Positions 34,555 to 43,076 of a DNA stretch of 64,000 bases are shown piece by piece. The translations under genes were made by a program, and so were the position numbers. Numbering within the stretch: the stretch's first letter is position 1; each line of letters begins with the position of its first letter. The notes below the pieces were generated by a model that had not been told where the DNA came from, made no database searches, and saw only the letters and a program-made list of their open reading frames with translations. This stretch comes from Clostridia bacterium (GTDB lineage Bacteria; Bacillota; Clostridia; Oscillospirales; Acutalibacteraceae): contig JAGAJB010000013.1 of assembly GCA_017626295.1 (NCBI GenBank), positions 1-64,000 of the forward strand, written 5' to 3'.

Positions 34555-37500
34555 TTACGCCACATTAGCATTTGCGTTGATATTTTCAATTATTTTTCTG
34601 ATACCTGCCCAAACGGACAAGTCTGTGAAAATTTCAACTACGCTACCTTTATCTGTGAATGGTGATTCTTGCAAAACTGAAAGGTCTTTCATCAATCCGT
34701 TGTGAAATATATATTCAACAATCTGATTTACAAAATAAATCTGTCTTGAATCAAGATTTACATCATCAAGATATTTTGCGAATGCAGTTTTAGCTGCATT
34801 CATATCAAGACCTACGATTTCACGAACAAATTCACCTAGAGGTTTCTCACCGAATTCAGCCTCATAGTCAGCCTTTGTTCCTACTTCGTTCCAAAGTATT
34901 TCTTCCAGTGCTTTCACATCATCAGTATCCAAAGGAATATTTGATTTGAGTTTTGCAATAACAGGATTCTCTTGATGTTGACGAACATAGAATTCAGCCT
35001 TGGCTTTGTAATTCTTCAAATCATCATTTTCAAGTTCGGATTCGTTCCATTCGATTGATAAAATTTCATCGTCAAAGTTTGTGTTGTAGATAGCACCTTC
35101 ATAGGGAATGTATTTTATCAAATCACGCAAATTCTCACGGATATGCTCAAACTCGTTGATGCCTGCATTGTCAACATAATTGGTGTGCAAAATCTTATCA
35201 ATCAACTCCGCTTGTACCATTATTTCAGGTATATTTGCAACACTTGCAATACCTGAAACCTTTTTGAAAAGGTCACTACGAGCACGAGTATATTTTTTAC
35301 CTATCAAATATGCAAGTTCAATGCCGTACATAAGAGCATCAAAACGCATTGCTTTCGGGTCATCCTCATCCGGTGTGATGAGTGGTGCAAGTTCCTCTCC
35401 TATAATAAGAGTATCTTCGTAGGTAAGGCTTGTGTAATTATCGGGATTAGAATACAATTCAACATATTTTAAATGCTGACGAACTGCAAAATTTTCTTTG
35501 TTAAGTTCTCGGACTTTACGAACCATATCCTCAACAAGAGTTTTGCGGAAAGCAATTAAATCTTCAGTCTGATATGCTATATCTTGAAGTTTGAAGACTA
35601 TTTGCGATTTTAAACTGAAAATTGCACCTTGTAATGCAATTTGGTTTGCAGTAGGCTTGCCTTTATTCATACGGAAAAATTCAAAGTTTCCGCAGAAATC
35701 AAATATATAGAACAAATTCTTATCTTTACCATCCAAAAGACCTGGGCAAAGACGAGTGCCTCGACCGATCATCTGCCAGAATTTCGCTTTACTCATAACC
35801 TTTTTGAAGAACACAAGATTCACTACTTGGGGAACATCAATACCTGTATCGAGCATATCAACAGAAATAGCAATCTGCGGTAATTTCTTAGGGTCGGAGA
35901 ATTCATCAATAGCAGTCTGCGCATAGTTTATTTTGTTATCAATAACCTTTGCGTAACCGTTAAGGTGAGGATATTCTTTATTGAACACCTCGAATATTCT
36001 TTCAGCGTGCCTGTGGTTTTTGGCAAAGATAATTGTTTTACCAATCCTTTCGCCATAGTCAATTTTAATGCCGTTTGTCATTAAAACATTAAGCACTTCT
36101 TTGATTGTATCTTCATTGAAAATCCATTCATTAAGGGCGGATGAACCTATGCTTTCAGGCAGTTCACCGTCACGGGCAAAGGTTGCCTCATATTCCTCTT
36201 TATCTTCATCGGATAAATCATCATAAACAATGCCTTGCTCAATAAATTTGAGTTTGGTTTCAACGGACATAAAGTCAACAAGATAACCGTCTTTAACGGC
36301 ATCTGCCAACTCATAGCCGTAAGTAGGCACACCGTTTTCAAGTTCAAAAACCTCATAGGTGTTCTTATCAATTTCATCCTTGGGCGTAGCCGTAAGACCC
36401 ACCAAAGGTGCGTCAAAGTAGTTAAATATATCGCGGTATTTGTTATAAATGGAGCGATGTGCCTCATCGCATATCACCAAATCAAAATGACCGCAGGTGA
36501 AAAGTTTTCCATTTTCATCTTTAACAGAATCAATGCAGTTCATCATTGTCTGATAAGTTGAAAAAACACAGTGAGCGTTATAATTATCTTTATCTTCGCA
36601 AAGATTTGTAACAGATAAATCAGGCAGCATATTATAAAAACTGCGCTTTGCCTGAGTTACCAATGAGTTTCTGTCAGCGAGAAAAAGAATGTTTTTCACC
36701 CAACCGTGTTGCAACAGAACATCACAAAGAGCAATAACAGTTCTTGTTTTACCCGAACCTGTTGCCATAACAAGCAAGGCTTTTCTTCGGTTCTTTTTGC
36801 CGAAACTGTCGCAAACGGCTTTGATAGCACCTTCCTGATAATATCTACCTGCTATTTTCTTATTAACCATTACGTGATTAAGGCTTGTTCGCATAGTCTG
36901 AAGATTAAAGAGTTTTTCCAAATCACGCTTTGAATAAATGGTTGCGCACTTGCGCTCGGGGTAGAGGTTATCTGTGATTCGGGTATCAAAACCGTTTGTA
37001 AGGAAAATTACAGGACGGCGACCAAACTTCTTTTCTAATAAATCGGCATATAACTTAACCTGTTCCCTGCCTTTAGATACATCCACACAAGTTCTTTTGG
37101 CTTCAATAACTGCCAAGGGCTTACCGTCATCACCGAATAAAACATAATCGGCAAAACCAACCTCGGATTTGTTTGGCATACCGGGAAGTTCATATTCATT
37201 CACCCAATCCTTGCCCTCAACCCAACCTGCATCCTGAAGCATAAAATCAATATAAATTTTGCGGGTTTTATATTCAGAAATATCAAGGGGTTTTGGAACA
37301 TAGGTCTGTATCTGTTCTTCACGGCGAGAGGTTAACTCTGCTTTAAGGCTTTCGTTCTCAGCAATCAGCGCTTTAAGGTCGATGTCAATAAACGGGGCTT
37401 CTTCAACCTTTTCTTCTGCACTTTCTTCCAAAAGACCGAGATTAAAATCGCCCGGAACATATTCTTCACCATAGCAGCAAGCAATGAAATCCATAAAGAT

Positions 37501-37845
37501 ATACAGGTTTTCAAGGCAGAGCGTTGCCTGCTCAACAGAAAACTTTTTACCTTCGTGAGCCGCATTATTACCTAAACGGCGAATGAAATCCATCCTTCGC
37601 CATATATCATTGCCGACTATATCACGGAAATCCTCGGTATTCATAAGACTCACCAAAGTTTCCTGATAAGGCTCACCAAGAGAGCCGTCAACGGAATACA
37701 TCCATTTAACAGCCATCTCCATCGCTCTACGGCAATTTATAATGCAGGTTGACAGGTCAATATGTAAAGTCTTTTCCGCAGCAACAGCAATGCCCGAAAA
37801 ACTATCAAATTGCTTGTCCTGTGTCAAAAAATCAAAGTTGGTCAT
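34555..37845 (-). CDS. hsdR: Type I restriction endonuclease subunit R
   Basis: The 1096-residue protein is the motor and nuclease subunit of a type I restriction enzyme. Residues 1-125 form a DUF4145-type helical domain, typical of one HsdR branch. The nuclease domain holds E-x-K in PLAVIEAKRTC, the helicase has Walker A MATGSGKTRTV, DEAH in VICDEAHRS, TATP in GLTATPKD and motif VI in QMIGRGTRL. The C-terminal EcoEI-like region completes it. All catalytic motifs are intact. AGGTGATTAA lies before ATG 37845. It is the last gene of the hsdM-to-hsdR operon and is separated from hsdS by two extra genes. Confidence 0.93.
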   Translation of the reverse strand: MTNFDFLTQDKQFDSFSGIAVAAEKTLHIDLSTCIINCRRAMEMAVKWMYSVDGSLGEPYQETLVSLMNTEDFRDIVGNDIWRRMDFIRRLGNNAAHEGKKFSVEQATLCLENLYIFMDFIACCYGEEYVPGDFNLGLLEESAEEKVEEAPFIDIDLKALIAENESLKAELTSRREEQIQTYVPKPLDISEYKTRKIYIDFMLQDAGWVEGKDWVNEYELPGMPNKSEVGFADYVLFGDDGKPLAVIEAKRTCVDVSKGREQVKLYADLLEKKFGRRPVIFLTNGFDTRITDNLYPERKCATIYSKRDLEKLFNLQTMRTSLNHVMVNKKIAGRYYQEGAIKAVCDSFGKKNRRKALLVMATGSGKTRTVIALCDVLLQHGWVKNILFLADRNSLVTQAKRSFYNMLPDLSVTNLCEDKDNYNAHCVFSTYQTMMNCIDSVKDENGKLFTCGHFDLVICDEAHRSIYNKYRDIFNYFDAPLVGLTATPKDEIDKNTYEVFELENGVPTYGYELADAVKDGYLVDFMSVETKLKFIEQGIVYDDLSDEDKEEYEATFARDGELPESIGSSALNEWIFNEDTIKEVLNVLMTNGIKIDYGERIGKTIIFAKNHRHAERIFEVFNKEYPHLNGYAKVIDNKINYAQTAIDEFSDPKKLPQIAISVDMLDTGIDVPQVVNLVFFKKVMSKAKFWQMIGRGTRLCPGLLDGKDKNLFYIFDFCGNFEFFRMNKGKPTANQIALQGAIFSLKSQIVFKLQDIAYQTEDLIAFRKTLVEDMVRKVRELNKENFAVRQHLKYVELYSNPDNYTSLTYEDTLIIGEELAPLITPDEDDPKAMRFDALMYGIELAYLIGKKYTRARSDLFKKVSGIASVANIPEIMVQAELIDKILHTNYVDNAGINEFEHIRENLRDLIKYIPYEGAIYNTNFDDEILSIEWNESELENDDLKNYKAKAEFYVRQHQENPVIAKLKSNIPLDTDDVKALEEILWNEVGTKADYEAEFGEKPLGEFVREIVGLDMNAAKTAFAKYLDDVNLDSRQIYFVNQIVEYIFHNGLMKDLSVLQESPFTDKGSVVEIFTDLSVWAGIRKIIENINANANVA

Positions 37846-37864
37846 TTAATCACCTGCTTTGTTG

Positions 37865-38626
37865 TTATTTTTTGAATTTGTATTCTGTATTTAAATTATC
37901 AATTCTTCTAAATATTTCACAGAAATACATTCCATATTCACTTAAAGAGAAATAGCTATCCAATGAAAAACCATAGCTCATAGGATGATATTGTTTTAAT
38001 AAACCAATAGATTTTAATCTGCTACACCTAATCTCATTAAAACTAAAATCTTTTCCTTGTTCAGTCTCTAAAAAAGCTTTGCCATCGAACAAAGTATTCG
38101 TTTCACTTTGCTTATGATATATTTCTAACAAATGCGGAATATCTTGAATATAAATTTGATCAACCATATCAAGATATTCTCTATATCCCTCTGTTGTAAT
38201 TTCACTATTTATAAGATCTCTGTACAGTTCTGCCATTATTTTTGCTTTTTCAACTCTTGAAGTTCGGTGTAAAAAAACAACCGTTTGTTCTACTTCATCA
38301 AAATACCATTTTTTGCCGAATTGGTATGCTTTATTCCTTTTTTCTAAACCTTTTTCATCTAAATCACCATTTTGTAATTGAAAAAGGAAAACAAATTGTT
38401 TTTTAATATTAAACTTTTCAATTATTGAATGACCAAATTTTATTACTTTTTTTGCTTTATTAAAATAGGGTATAAATTCAACTGCATCAGATAGTACGTC
38501 TCCTAAATCATCTAAATCTAATTTCTCAACATCATTCACCAATAGATTATTCTTTTGTATTGTTGGAATCACTTCACCTAAGTCTTTAATATATATATTA
38601 TCAGCGTTGGTTAATTCGTTATTCAT
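37865..38626 (-). CDS. Uncharacterised helical protein within the restriction operon
   Basis: The 253-residue protein is soluble, helical and acidic. Visible features are DDLGDVLSDAVEFIPYFNKAKK near residue 45, KKWYFDEVEQTVVFLHRTSR, and SLDSYFSLSEYG near the end. I do not recognise a named family. Its start ATG 38626 has TAGGAG five bases upstream. It lies 19 bases before hsdR in the same transcription unit, between the hsdS remnant and hsdR. An operon-internal accessory gene of a type I system may be an immunity or anti-restriction helper, or a second defence factor; none is shown. Confidence 0.6.
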   Translation of the reverse strand: MNNELTNADNIYIKDLGEVIPTIQKNNLLVNDVEKLDLDDLGDVLSDAVEFIPYFNKAKKVIKFGHSIIEKFNIKKQFVFLFQLQNGDLDEKGLEKRNKAYQFGKKWYFDEVEQTVVFLHRTSRVEKAKIMAELYRDLINSEITTEGYREYLDMVDQIYIQDIPHLLEIYHKQSETNTLFDGKAFLETEQGKDFSFNEIRCSRLKSIGLLKQYHPMSYGFSLDSYFSLSEYGMYFCEIFRRIDNLNTEYKFKK

Positions 38627-38778
38627 TTTATCTCCTATCAATTATTTGCATAAATTTAATCATAAAATCAACTTTTTTGTCATTAAAAACACCTCATTTA
38701 CTCTTCAATTATATCGACAAGATAATCAAATCACAATATCGAAAACGTTGTGTTTTTGTTGTGCTTTTTTTGCGCTAC

Positions 38779-38960
38779 CTCATCAGAAATATTGTTGCAT
38801 TAATGATTTTTTTAGTGTTTCGAGTTTTTCGAGACTTTGCTGAAAATCAACTTTTGATTTATTGATTTGTAATATATTTCAGTTACAACATTTTTTCGAA
38901 AAGATATCAGGTTGTTTTTCCTTTGTTAAAATCGAAGTTGGTAATTTGTCTCACCTGTTT
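38779..38960 (-). pseudogene. Fragment of a second hsdS tail with an hsdR-start-like echo
   Basis: Bases 38779-38870 match the last 92 bases of hsdS (39274-39365) at 84 of 92 positions, and read in frame as QINKSKVDFQQSLEKLETLK then KSLMQQYF and a stop. Changes are partly synonymous, so it came from a diverged hsdS copy. Upstream in reading direction, at 38960-38927, CAGGTGA followed by ATTACCAACTTCGATTTT mirrors the hsdR ribosome site and first codons (CAGGTGA then ATGACCAACTTTGATTTT), with ATG changed to ATT. Stops separate the pieces. The segment is a recombination scar. Confidence 0.7.
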
Positions 38961-38966
38961 TTATTA

Positions 38967-39149
38967 TCACATTTGATTATTCAGAATATTAATAACATCT
39001 GAAATAGTATTTGCTCGAAAAATTGAATCACACACATTATTAACTCTGATTTTATTTATTTCAGATAAATTTGAATAATCTTTTTGGATTTCATCACATT
39101 TGTTTTTTACGCCAAGCCAAAACTTAAAGTATTCTTGTTCTTGATTCAT
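38967..39149 (-). CDS. 60-residue small protein between hsdS and hsdR
   Basis: ATG 39149 follows the strong site GGGAGGTGA at normal spacing. The 60 residues are helical: EQEYFKFWLGVKNKCDEIQK, then INKIRVNNVCDSIFRAN and a C-terminal DVINILNNQM. It has no match that I recognise. It lies 125 bases downstream of hsdS with an 11-bp tandem repeat between them. It may be a genuine small accessory protein, or cargo left with the second hsdS copy. Confidence 0.5.
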   Translation of the reverse strand: MNQEQEYFKFWLGVKNKCDEIQKDYSNLSEINKIRVNNVCDSIFRANTISDVINILNNQM

Positions 39150-39212
39150 AATATCACCTCCCTTTTATGCTCAATTATACAAAAAAATATAAAAAGAGCA
39201 AGGAACAAAAGG

Positions 39213-39256
39213 GGTAATAAAAAGGTAATAAAAAGGTAATAAAGTGGTAATAAATT
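39213..39256. repeat. 11-bp tandem repeat next to the hsdS 3' end
   Basis: Four head-to-tail copies of an 11-base unit, GGTAATAAAAA (two exact), GGTAATAAAGT and GGTAATAAATT, start at 39213, followed by a decayed GGTGCATTAAA. The unit length is close to one helical turn. It lies 18 bases beyond the hsdS stop codon. Confidence 0.9.
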
Positions 39257-39274
39257 GGTGCATTAAACACAAAC

Positions 39275-40384
39275 TCATCCGAAATATTGTTGCATTAATG
39301 ATTTTTTTAGTGTTTCAAGTTTTTCAAGACTTTGCTGAACTTCAAATTTTGATTTGTCGATTTGTTTCACAAAGTTTGCAAATTTATTTTGAAGTTCAAT
39401 TGGTGGAACAATAACTTTTAACTCGCTCAACACTTTTAGATTTATGTTTTTCTGCGCCGATTCAGGTGCCTGCGATTCTAAAATCTTCTGAAAAAATGAG
39501 AACCAGTAATGAATGAAAACATTATTAGTTTTATCATTAGCTTTAAAACCAACAACGCTATCAGGAAAACAAGCATCAAATGTCAATATCGCTGTTTTGG
39601 CAATGTTTGCAGCGATTGTAATACACAAAGTACCTTTCTGCCACAACTTACTTTGTTTAAAACCTAATTCTGAATAGGTATTTTCATATTCTGTTATATA
39701 AAGATTTGAATTCGCAACTTCACCAGTTTGTATTAAAGGATATTCACCACCTAATAATTCAGGGGCATTTCTTGGTCGGTGTTTTGAAACTCCACGCCCA
39801 AACTCACCTAATTCCGGCAAAGTCAACTCTGGTAAATTTTTTGAATTACTTACAGGATCACCAAACAACTCGACAAATCGGGCTTTGACGAGTTCATCAA
39901 GTTTTGAAAGTTGTTGTTTGCGAAGTTTAACAATGTCACAAATTTTATCAAGTACAACAACTATTCGTTTTTGCTCTTCAATCGTAGGTAATGGAAAGTT
40001 GTATTTTTTTAATGCGGGAACAGTTAATTGTGGTATTGATGTACCACTTCCATCAAATTTATAATTTTGTGCTGCATAAAACAAATATCGTATGTCAATA
40101 ATATCTTTTTTAGGCACGAGGGTTATAAGGCGAACTATCGGGACAAAAGGAGTATTCCTAACAGATGTATATCCAATAGTTCCCCTTGCAGAAATAGTTA
40201 TACTAGGCTCGGAAACTCTTGCAAAATTTGTGAAACCATAGAGTCCATCATTAGCTTCGCCGTTCGAATATATTGGGATGTTATATTTATCAGTTTTTAC
40301 AATAGACATATTGTTTTTAGGTGCATCACCACCGGCAAAGATTTCAGAACACACATCACAAATATTCACTATTTTTGCCATCAT
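39275..40384 (-). CDS. hsdS: Type I restriction-modification specificity subunit S
   Basis: The 369-residue protein sets the DNA target of the enzyme. Two target-recognition domains are separated by conserved helical regions: TRD1 ends at PLPTIEEQKRIVVVLDKI, the central helix is LRKQQLSKLDELVKARFVELFGDP, TRD2 ends at IVPPIELQNKFANFVKQID, and the distal helix is SLEKLETLKKSLMQQYFG. The gene overlaps the preceding membrane-protein gene by four bases (ATGA), with AAAGGGG before the start. Length is on the short side for HsdS but both halves are complete. A fragment of a related hsdS tail lies downstream. Confidence 0.9.
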   Translation of the reverse strand: MMAKIVNICDVCSEIFAGGDAPKNNMSIVKTDKYNIPIYSNGEANDGLYGFTNFARVSEPSITISARGTIGYTSVRNTPFVPIVRLITLVPKKDIIDIRYLFYAAQNYKFDGSGTSIPQLTVPALKKYNFPLPTIEEQKRIVVVLDKICDIVKLRKQQLSKLDELVKARFVELFGDPVSNSKNLPELTLPELGEFGRGVSKHRPRNAPELLGGEYPLIQTGEVANSNLYITEYENTYSELGFKQSKLWQKGTLCITIAANIAKTAILTFDACFPDSVVGFKANDKTNNVFIHYWFSFFQKILESQAPESAQKNINLKVLSELKVIVPPIELQNKFANFVKQIDKSKFEVQQSLEKLETLKKSLMQQYFG

Positions 40385-40929
40385 CCCACCCCTTTCACAA
40401 GTGCTATTATAGCTATAATTAATGCTACAAAACTAACTATTCCTGAAAAAACAGAAACGATATAGTTTTTGTCTTTTTCTTTTTCCACTTCGTGTGAAGC
40501 GCCCCATATAATCACAGAGTAAAGAAAAACAATAACAGATAGAACAATTAAAACAATGCCGAATATTATCCATAATGTGATATTACCCACATCAAAACCA
40601 TGCAAAATGCAATTAACTGCAATATAGATACCTGCAATGGTTAAGAAAAACCCGGTAATGGCAATAATTTTAAATGTAAGGCTAGTTAAAACAGCAAATA
40701 TACTAACAGTGAGATTTCCTTGAGTATTACTTTTGTTTCTTAAAATTAGAACTATAGCCTTTATGTAATCTTTGATTGTAATTTTAGTTTTGTTTTCTTG
40801 GTAGGATTGCTCTTCATCGACACGATTTTGAGCCTTAACAATAGCTTCTGCGAGTTTATCATAATCGATATCTACATTGACAGATTCTATATTATTAACA
40901 ACCGTTTGGTTGTTTTTCTTTTTAGCCAT
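40381..40929 (-). CDS. Three-span membrane protein inserted between hsdM and hsdS
   Basis: The 182-residue protein starts with a charged cytosolic helix (MAKKKNNQTVVNNIESVNVD, then LAEAIVKAQNRVDEE) and has about four hydrophobic segments: 75-95, 96-112, 118-140 and 158-178. AAGGAGA precedes ATG 40929. Its stop overlaps the hsdS start, so its level is tied to the specificity subunit. Membrane proteins are not part of the type I enzyme. A role as an effector that acts when restriction fails is a reasonable guess, but no domain supports it. Confidence 0.65.
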   Translation of the reverse strand: MAKKKNNQTVVNNIESVNVDIDYDKLAEAIVKAQNRVDEEQSYQENKTKITIKDYIKAIVLILRNKSNTQGNLTVSIFAVLTSLTFKIIAITGFFLTIAGIYIAVNCILHGFDVGNITLWIIFGIVLIVLSVIVFLYSVIIWGASHEVEKEKDKNYIVSVFSGIVSFVALIIAIIALVKGVG

Positions 40930-40957
40930 ATTATCTCCTTTGACTCCAACTCAAAAT

Positions 40958-41185
40958 TCATGAAACAAACTCTTTTCCGGTAGCAGCGTAATAACTGCCA
41001 CAAACACTTGATACGTCCATAGGAACAGGAATGAGTTTTATATAATGTTCCTTTTGCAATTCGTAAACCATGCTAATAACTTCTATATTAGGCAAATTTA
41101 ATGTCGCCGAGATTTCGTGTATATTTGCACATTTTAATAATCTTACACAATTCCAAATTTTAAATTTTGTTTCTTTGTTGCTCAT
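40958..41185 (-). CDS. Small winged-helix-like protein after hsdM
   Basis: The 75-residue protein reads like a small winged helix: KIWNCVRLLKCANIHEISAT, then LNLPNIEVISMVYELQKEHY and a C-terminal strand pair. Its start overlaps the hsdM stop by four bases (ATGA), which shows it is translated with hsdM. It could regulate the operon or bind DNA near the enzyme, as do small controller proteins of other restriction systems, but the fold is inferred only from the helix-turn-helix pattern. Confidence 0.55.
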   Translation of the reverse strand: MSNKETKFKIWNCVRLLKCANIHEISATLNLPNIEVISMVYELQKEHYIKLIPVPMDVSSVCGSYYAATGKEFVS

Positions 41186-42681
41186 TTCAGCATTTCCTCC
41201 AACTCGGCAAGGCCTGTTGTTATTTTCATTTCAAGCTCGTTTAAATCTGCCATAATTTCTGCGGTTGAGGGATATTCAATGGGCACATACTCTGTCTTTT
41301 TGTACTTGTTTATTGAAAGGTCATAATCATTGCCGACAATTTCATCCTTTGGTACAAAGAAGGATTTTTCTGTGCGCTCACGCTCAGTTTCTTTATCGAG
41401 ATTATGGAATCTTTCGATAATATCCGGGATGTCATTTTCTTTTATTTCCGTACGCTTATCATCAAGGCTGAAGCCGTCTGCCTGCATATCGTAGAACCAA
41501 ACGTTATCAGTTCCGCCGTGACCTGTTTTGGTAAATATAAGAATACCGGTTGAAACACCTGCATAGGGTTTGAAAACGCCTGAAGGCATAGAGATAACTG
41601 CTTCAAGGCGGTTACCTTCAATTATTTCTTTACGAATTGCTTTATGAGCAGTTGAAGAACCGAAAAGAACACCGTCGGGAACAATACAAGCGCATCTGCC
41701 ACCAATACGAAGCATACGAAGGAAGAGGGCAAGGAACAAAAGTTCTGTTTTCTTAGTCTTACAAACCTTTAACAAATCGGCAGAAACAGTATCGTAATCA
41801 AGGCTACCTTTGAATGGTGGGTTAGCAAGAATTAAAGAGAATTTGTCCTTATCTGCATTCTGGTCGGAAAGGCTGTCACGGTATTCAATAAAAGGACTGT
41901 CAACACCGTGAGTCATCATATTCATAGCACCGATGCGGAGCATGGTTCTGTCCATATCGTAGCCAAAGAACATGTGATTCATATAGTGGTCTTTTTTCTG
42001 TTTATTAAAGAAGATTTCTTCTTTATGCTTTTCTTTGAGGTATTCGCCTGCATTCACCAAAAATCCACTTGTTCCGCAAGCAGGGTCGCAGATTATGTCA
42101 TCGGGTTTGGGTTGCATAAGTTCAACCATCATTCTGATAATGTGGCGAGGTGTACGGAACTGACCGTTCAAGCCTGACTGTGCGATTTTATTAAGAAGAT
42201 ATTCATATGTATCACCGCGGACATCTTTATCCTGCTCTTTTGCCATAATGGCATAGATTTCATCAAGGGAATCAACTACCTTTGAAAGAAGCAATGGTGT
42301 AGGCAATTTGAATATTGCGTCATCCATATATTTTGAATATGCGCTGTCTTTTTTGCCGTCAAGATTTTTGATGAACGGGAAAACCAATTCCTGCATAGTC
42401 GAATACATTTTACCGGCAGGGAAATCACGAAAAACAGACCATTTAAGCTGACTACCGTCAATTTTGCGGTCGCCAACTGTAACTTCATCTGCAAAAATAC
42501 TCTTATAAGGAAGACCTAACATAGCACTTTCCTTTGCCCGAAGGTTGTCCGAATCGTCAAGGTCGTGGATAAACATAAGGTATGTTATCTGCTCAATAAC
42601 ATCCAAGGGGTTAACAAGTCCGCCTGCTGCAAAAACATCCCATAAACTATCTATTTTATTTTTAAGTTCGCCTGTAATCAT
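41182..42681 (-). CDS. hsdM: Type I restriction-modification N6-adenine methyltransferase subunit M
   Basis: The 499-residue protein is the modification subunit. The SAM site is DPACGTSGFLVNAGEYL, and the catalytic NPPF lies in LILANPPFKG. An N-terminal HsdM_N helical domain (ITGELKNKIDSLWDVF) precedes them, followed by the FRTPRHIIRMMVELM element before motif I. ATG 42681 with TAGGAGA upstream is preferred over the more upstream ATG. It heads the operon after a good promoter and is followed by overlapping accessory genes rather than directly by hsdS. All motifs look intact. Confidence 0.93.
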   Translation of the reverse strand: MITGELKNKIDSLWDVFAAGGLVNPLDVIEQITYLMFIHDLDDSDNLRAKESAMLGLPYKSIFADEVTVGDRKIDGSQLKWSVFRDFPAGKMYSTMQELVFPFIKNLDGKKDSAYSKYMDDAIFKLPTPLLLSKVVDSLDEIYAIMAKEQDKDVRGDTYEYLLNKIAQSGLNGQFRTPRHIIRMMVELMQPKPDDIICDPACGTSGFLVNAGEYLKEKHKEEIFFNKQKKDHYMNHMFFGYDMDRTMLRIGAMNMMTHGVDSPFIEYRDSLSDQNADKDKFSLILANPPFKGSLDYDTVSADLLKVCKTKKTELLFLALFLRMLRIGGRCACIVPDGVLFGSSTAHKAIRKEIIEGNRLEAVISMPSGVFKPYAGVSTGILIFTKTGHGGTDNVWFYDMQADGFSLDDKRTEIKENDIPDIIERFHNLDKETERERTEKSFFVPKDEIVGNDYDLSINKYKKTEYVPIEYPSTAEIMADLNELEMKITTGLAELEEMLK

Positions 42682-42724
42682 TTTTATTCTCCTAAAGCAT
42701 GTTATATACAATTATACAGTTTAT

Positions 42725-42753
42725 ATTATATTACATTTATTTTCATATTTCAA
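42725..42753 (-). promoter_or_regulatory. Promoter of the restriction operon
   Basis: On the minus strand TTGAAA (42753-42748) and TATAAT (42730-42725), 17 bases apart, lie 44 bases before the hsdM start. Confidence 0.7.
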
Positions 42754-42805
42754 CAAAATATATTCTATCTGACCCGCTGTTGTGACAAAAATCGGACATA
42801 AAAAT

Positions 42806-42828
42806 AGAGCGATTGGTGTGGTCGCTCT
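42806..42828 (-). terminator. Terminator of the gene remnant upstream of hsdM
   Basis: AGAGCGA pairs with TCGCTCT around a nine-base loop; on the minus strand the stem is followed by ATTTTTATG. It lies 30 bases after the stop codon of the remnant frame at 42859. Confidence 0.55.
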
Positions 42829-42858
42829 CTTGGTTATTTCTTGTATTTTTACTTTAAT

Positions 42859-43035
42859 TTAAATACCCTTTTCTGCAGTTCTTTTATACCTCAACACAAG
42901 AATGCCGTTTCGGGTTTCTGTTTTTGTTAATTGGTAATTTAAAACGCAACTGTCGGTGAATAAGGGTTTATCGTTTTTGGCGGCAACAATGGGGGCTGCT
43001 ACTTGTTGCGTAATTTTTAATTTTATGTTATTATG
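42859..43035 (-). pseudogene. 3' remnant of an unknown gene with its own terminator
   Basis: A minus-strand frame without any start codon is open from about 43047 and ends with TAA at 42859. It encodes a coding-like tail (VAAPIVAAKNDKPLFTDSCV, then LNYQLTKTETRNGILVLRYK) followed by a short basic end. A terminator oriented the same way follows. The 5' part is missing, cut near the lipoprotein gene's promoter region. I do not recognise the protein. The 395-base gap between hsdM and the lipoprotein gene is explained by this remnant, its terminator and two promoters. Confidence 0.45.
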
Positions 43036-43076
43036 TTTTTGGAAATTCCTTTAATAAAATTTGAGGAGTATGGAAT

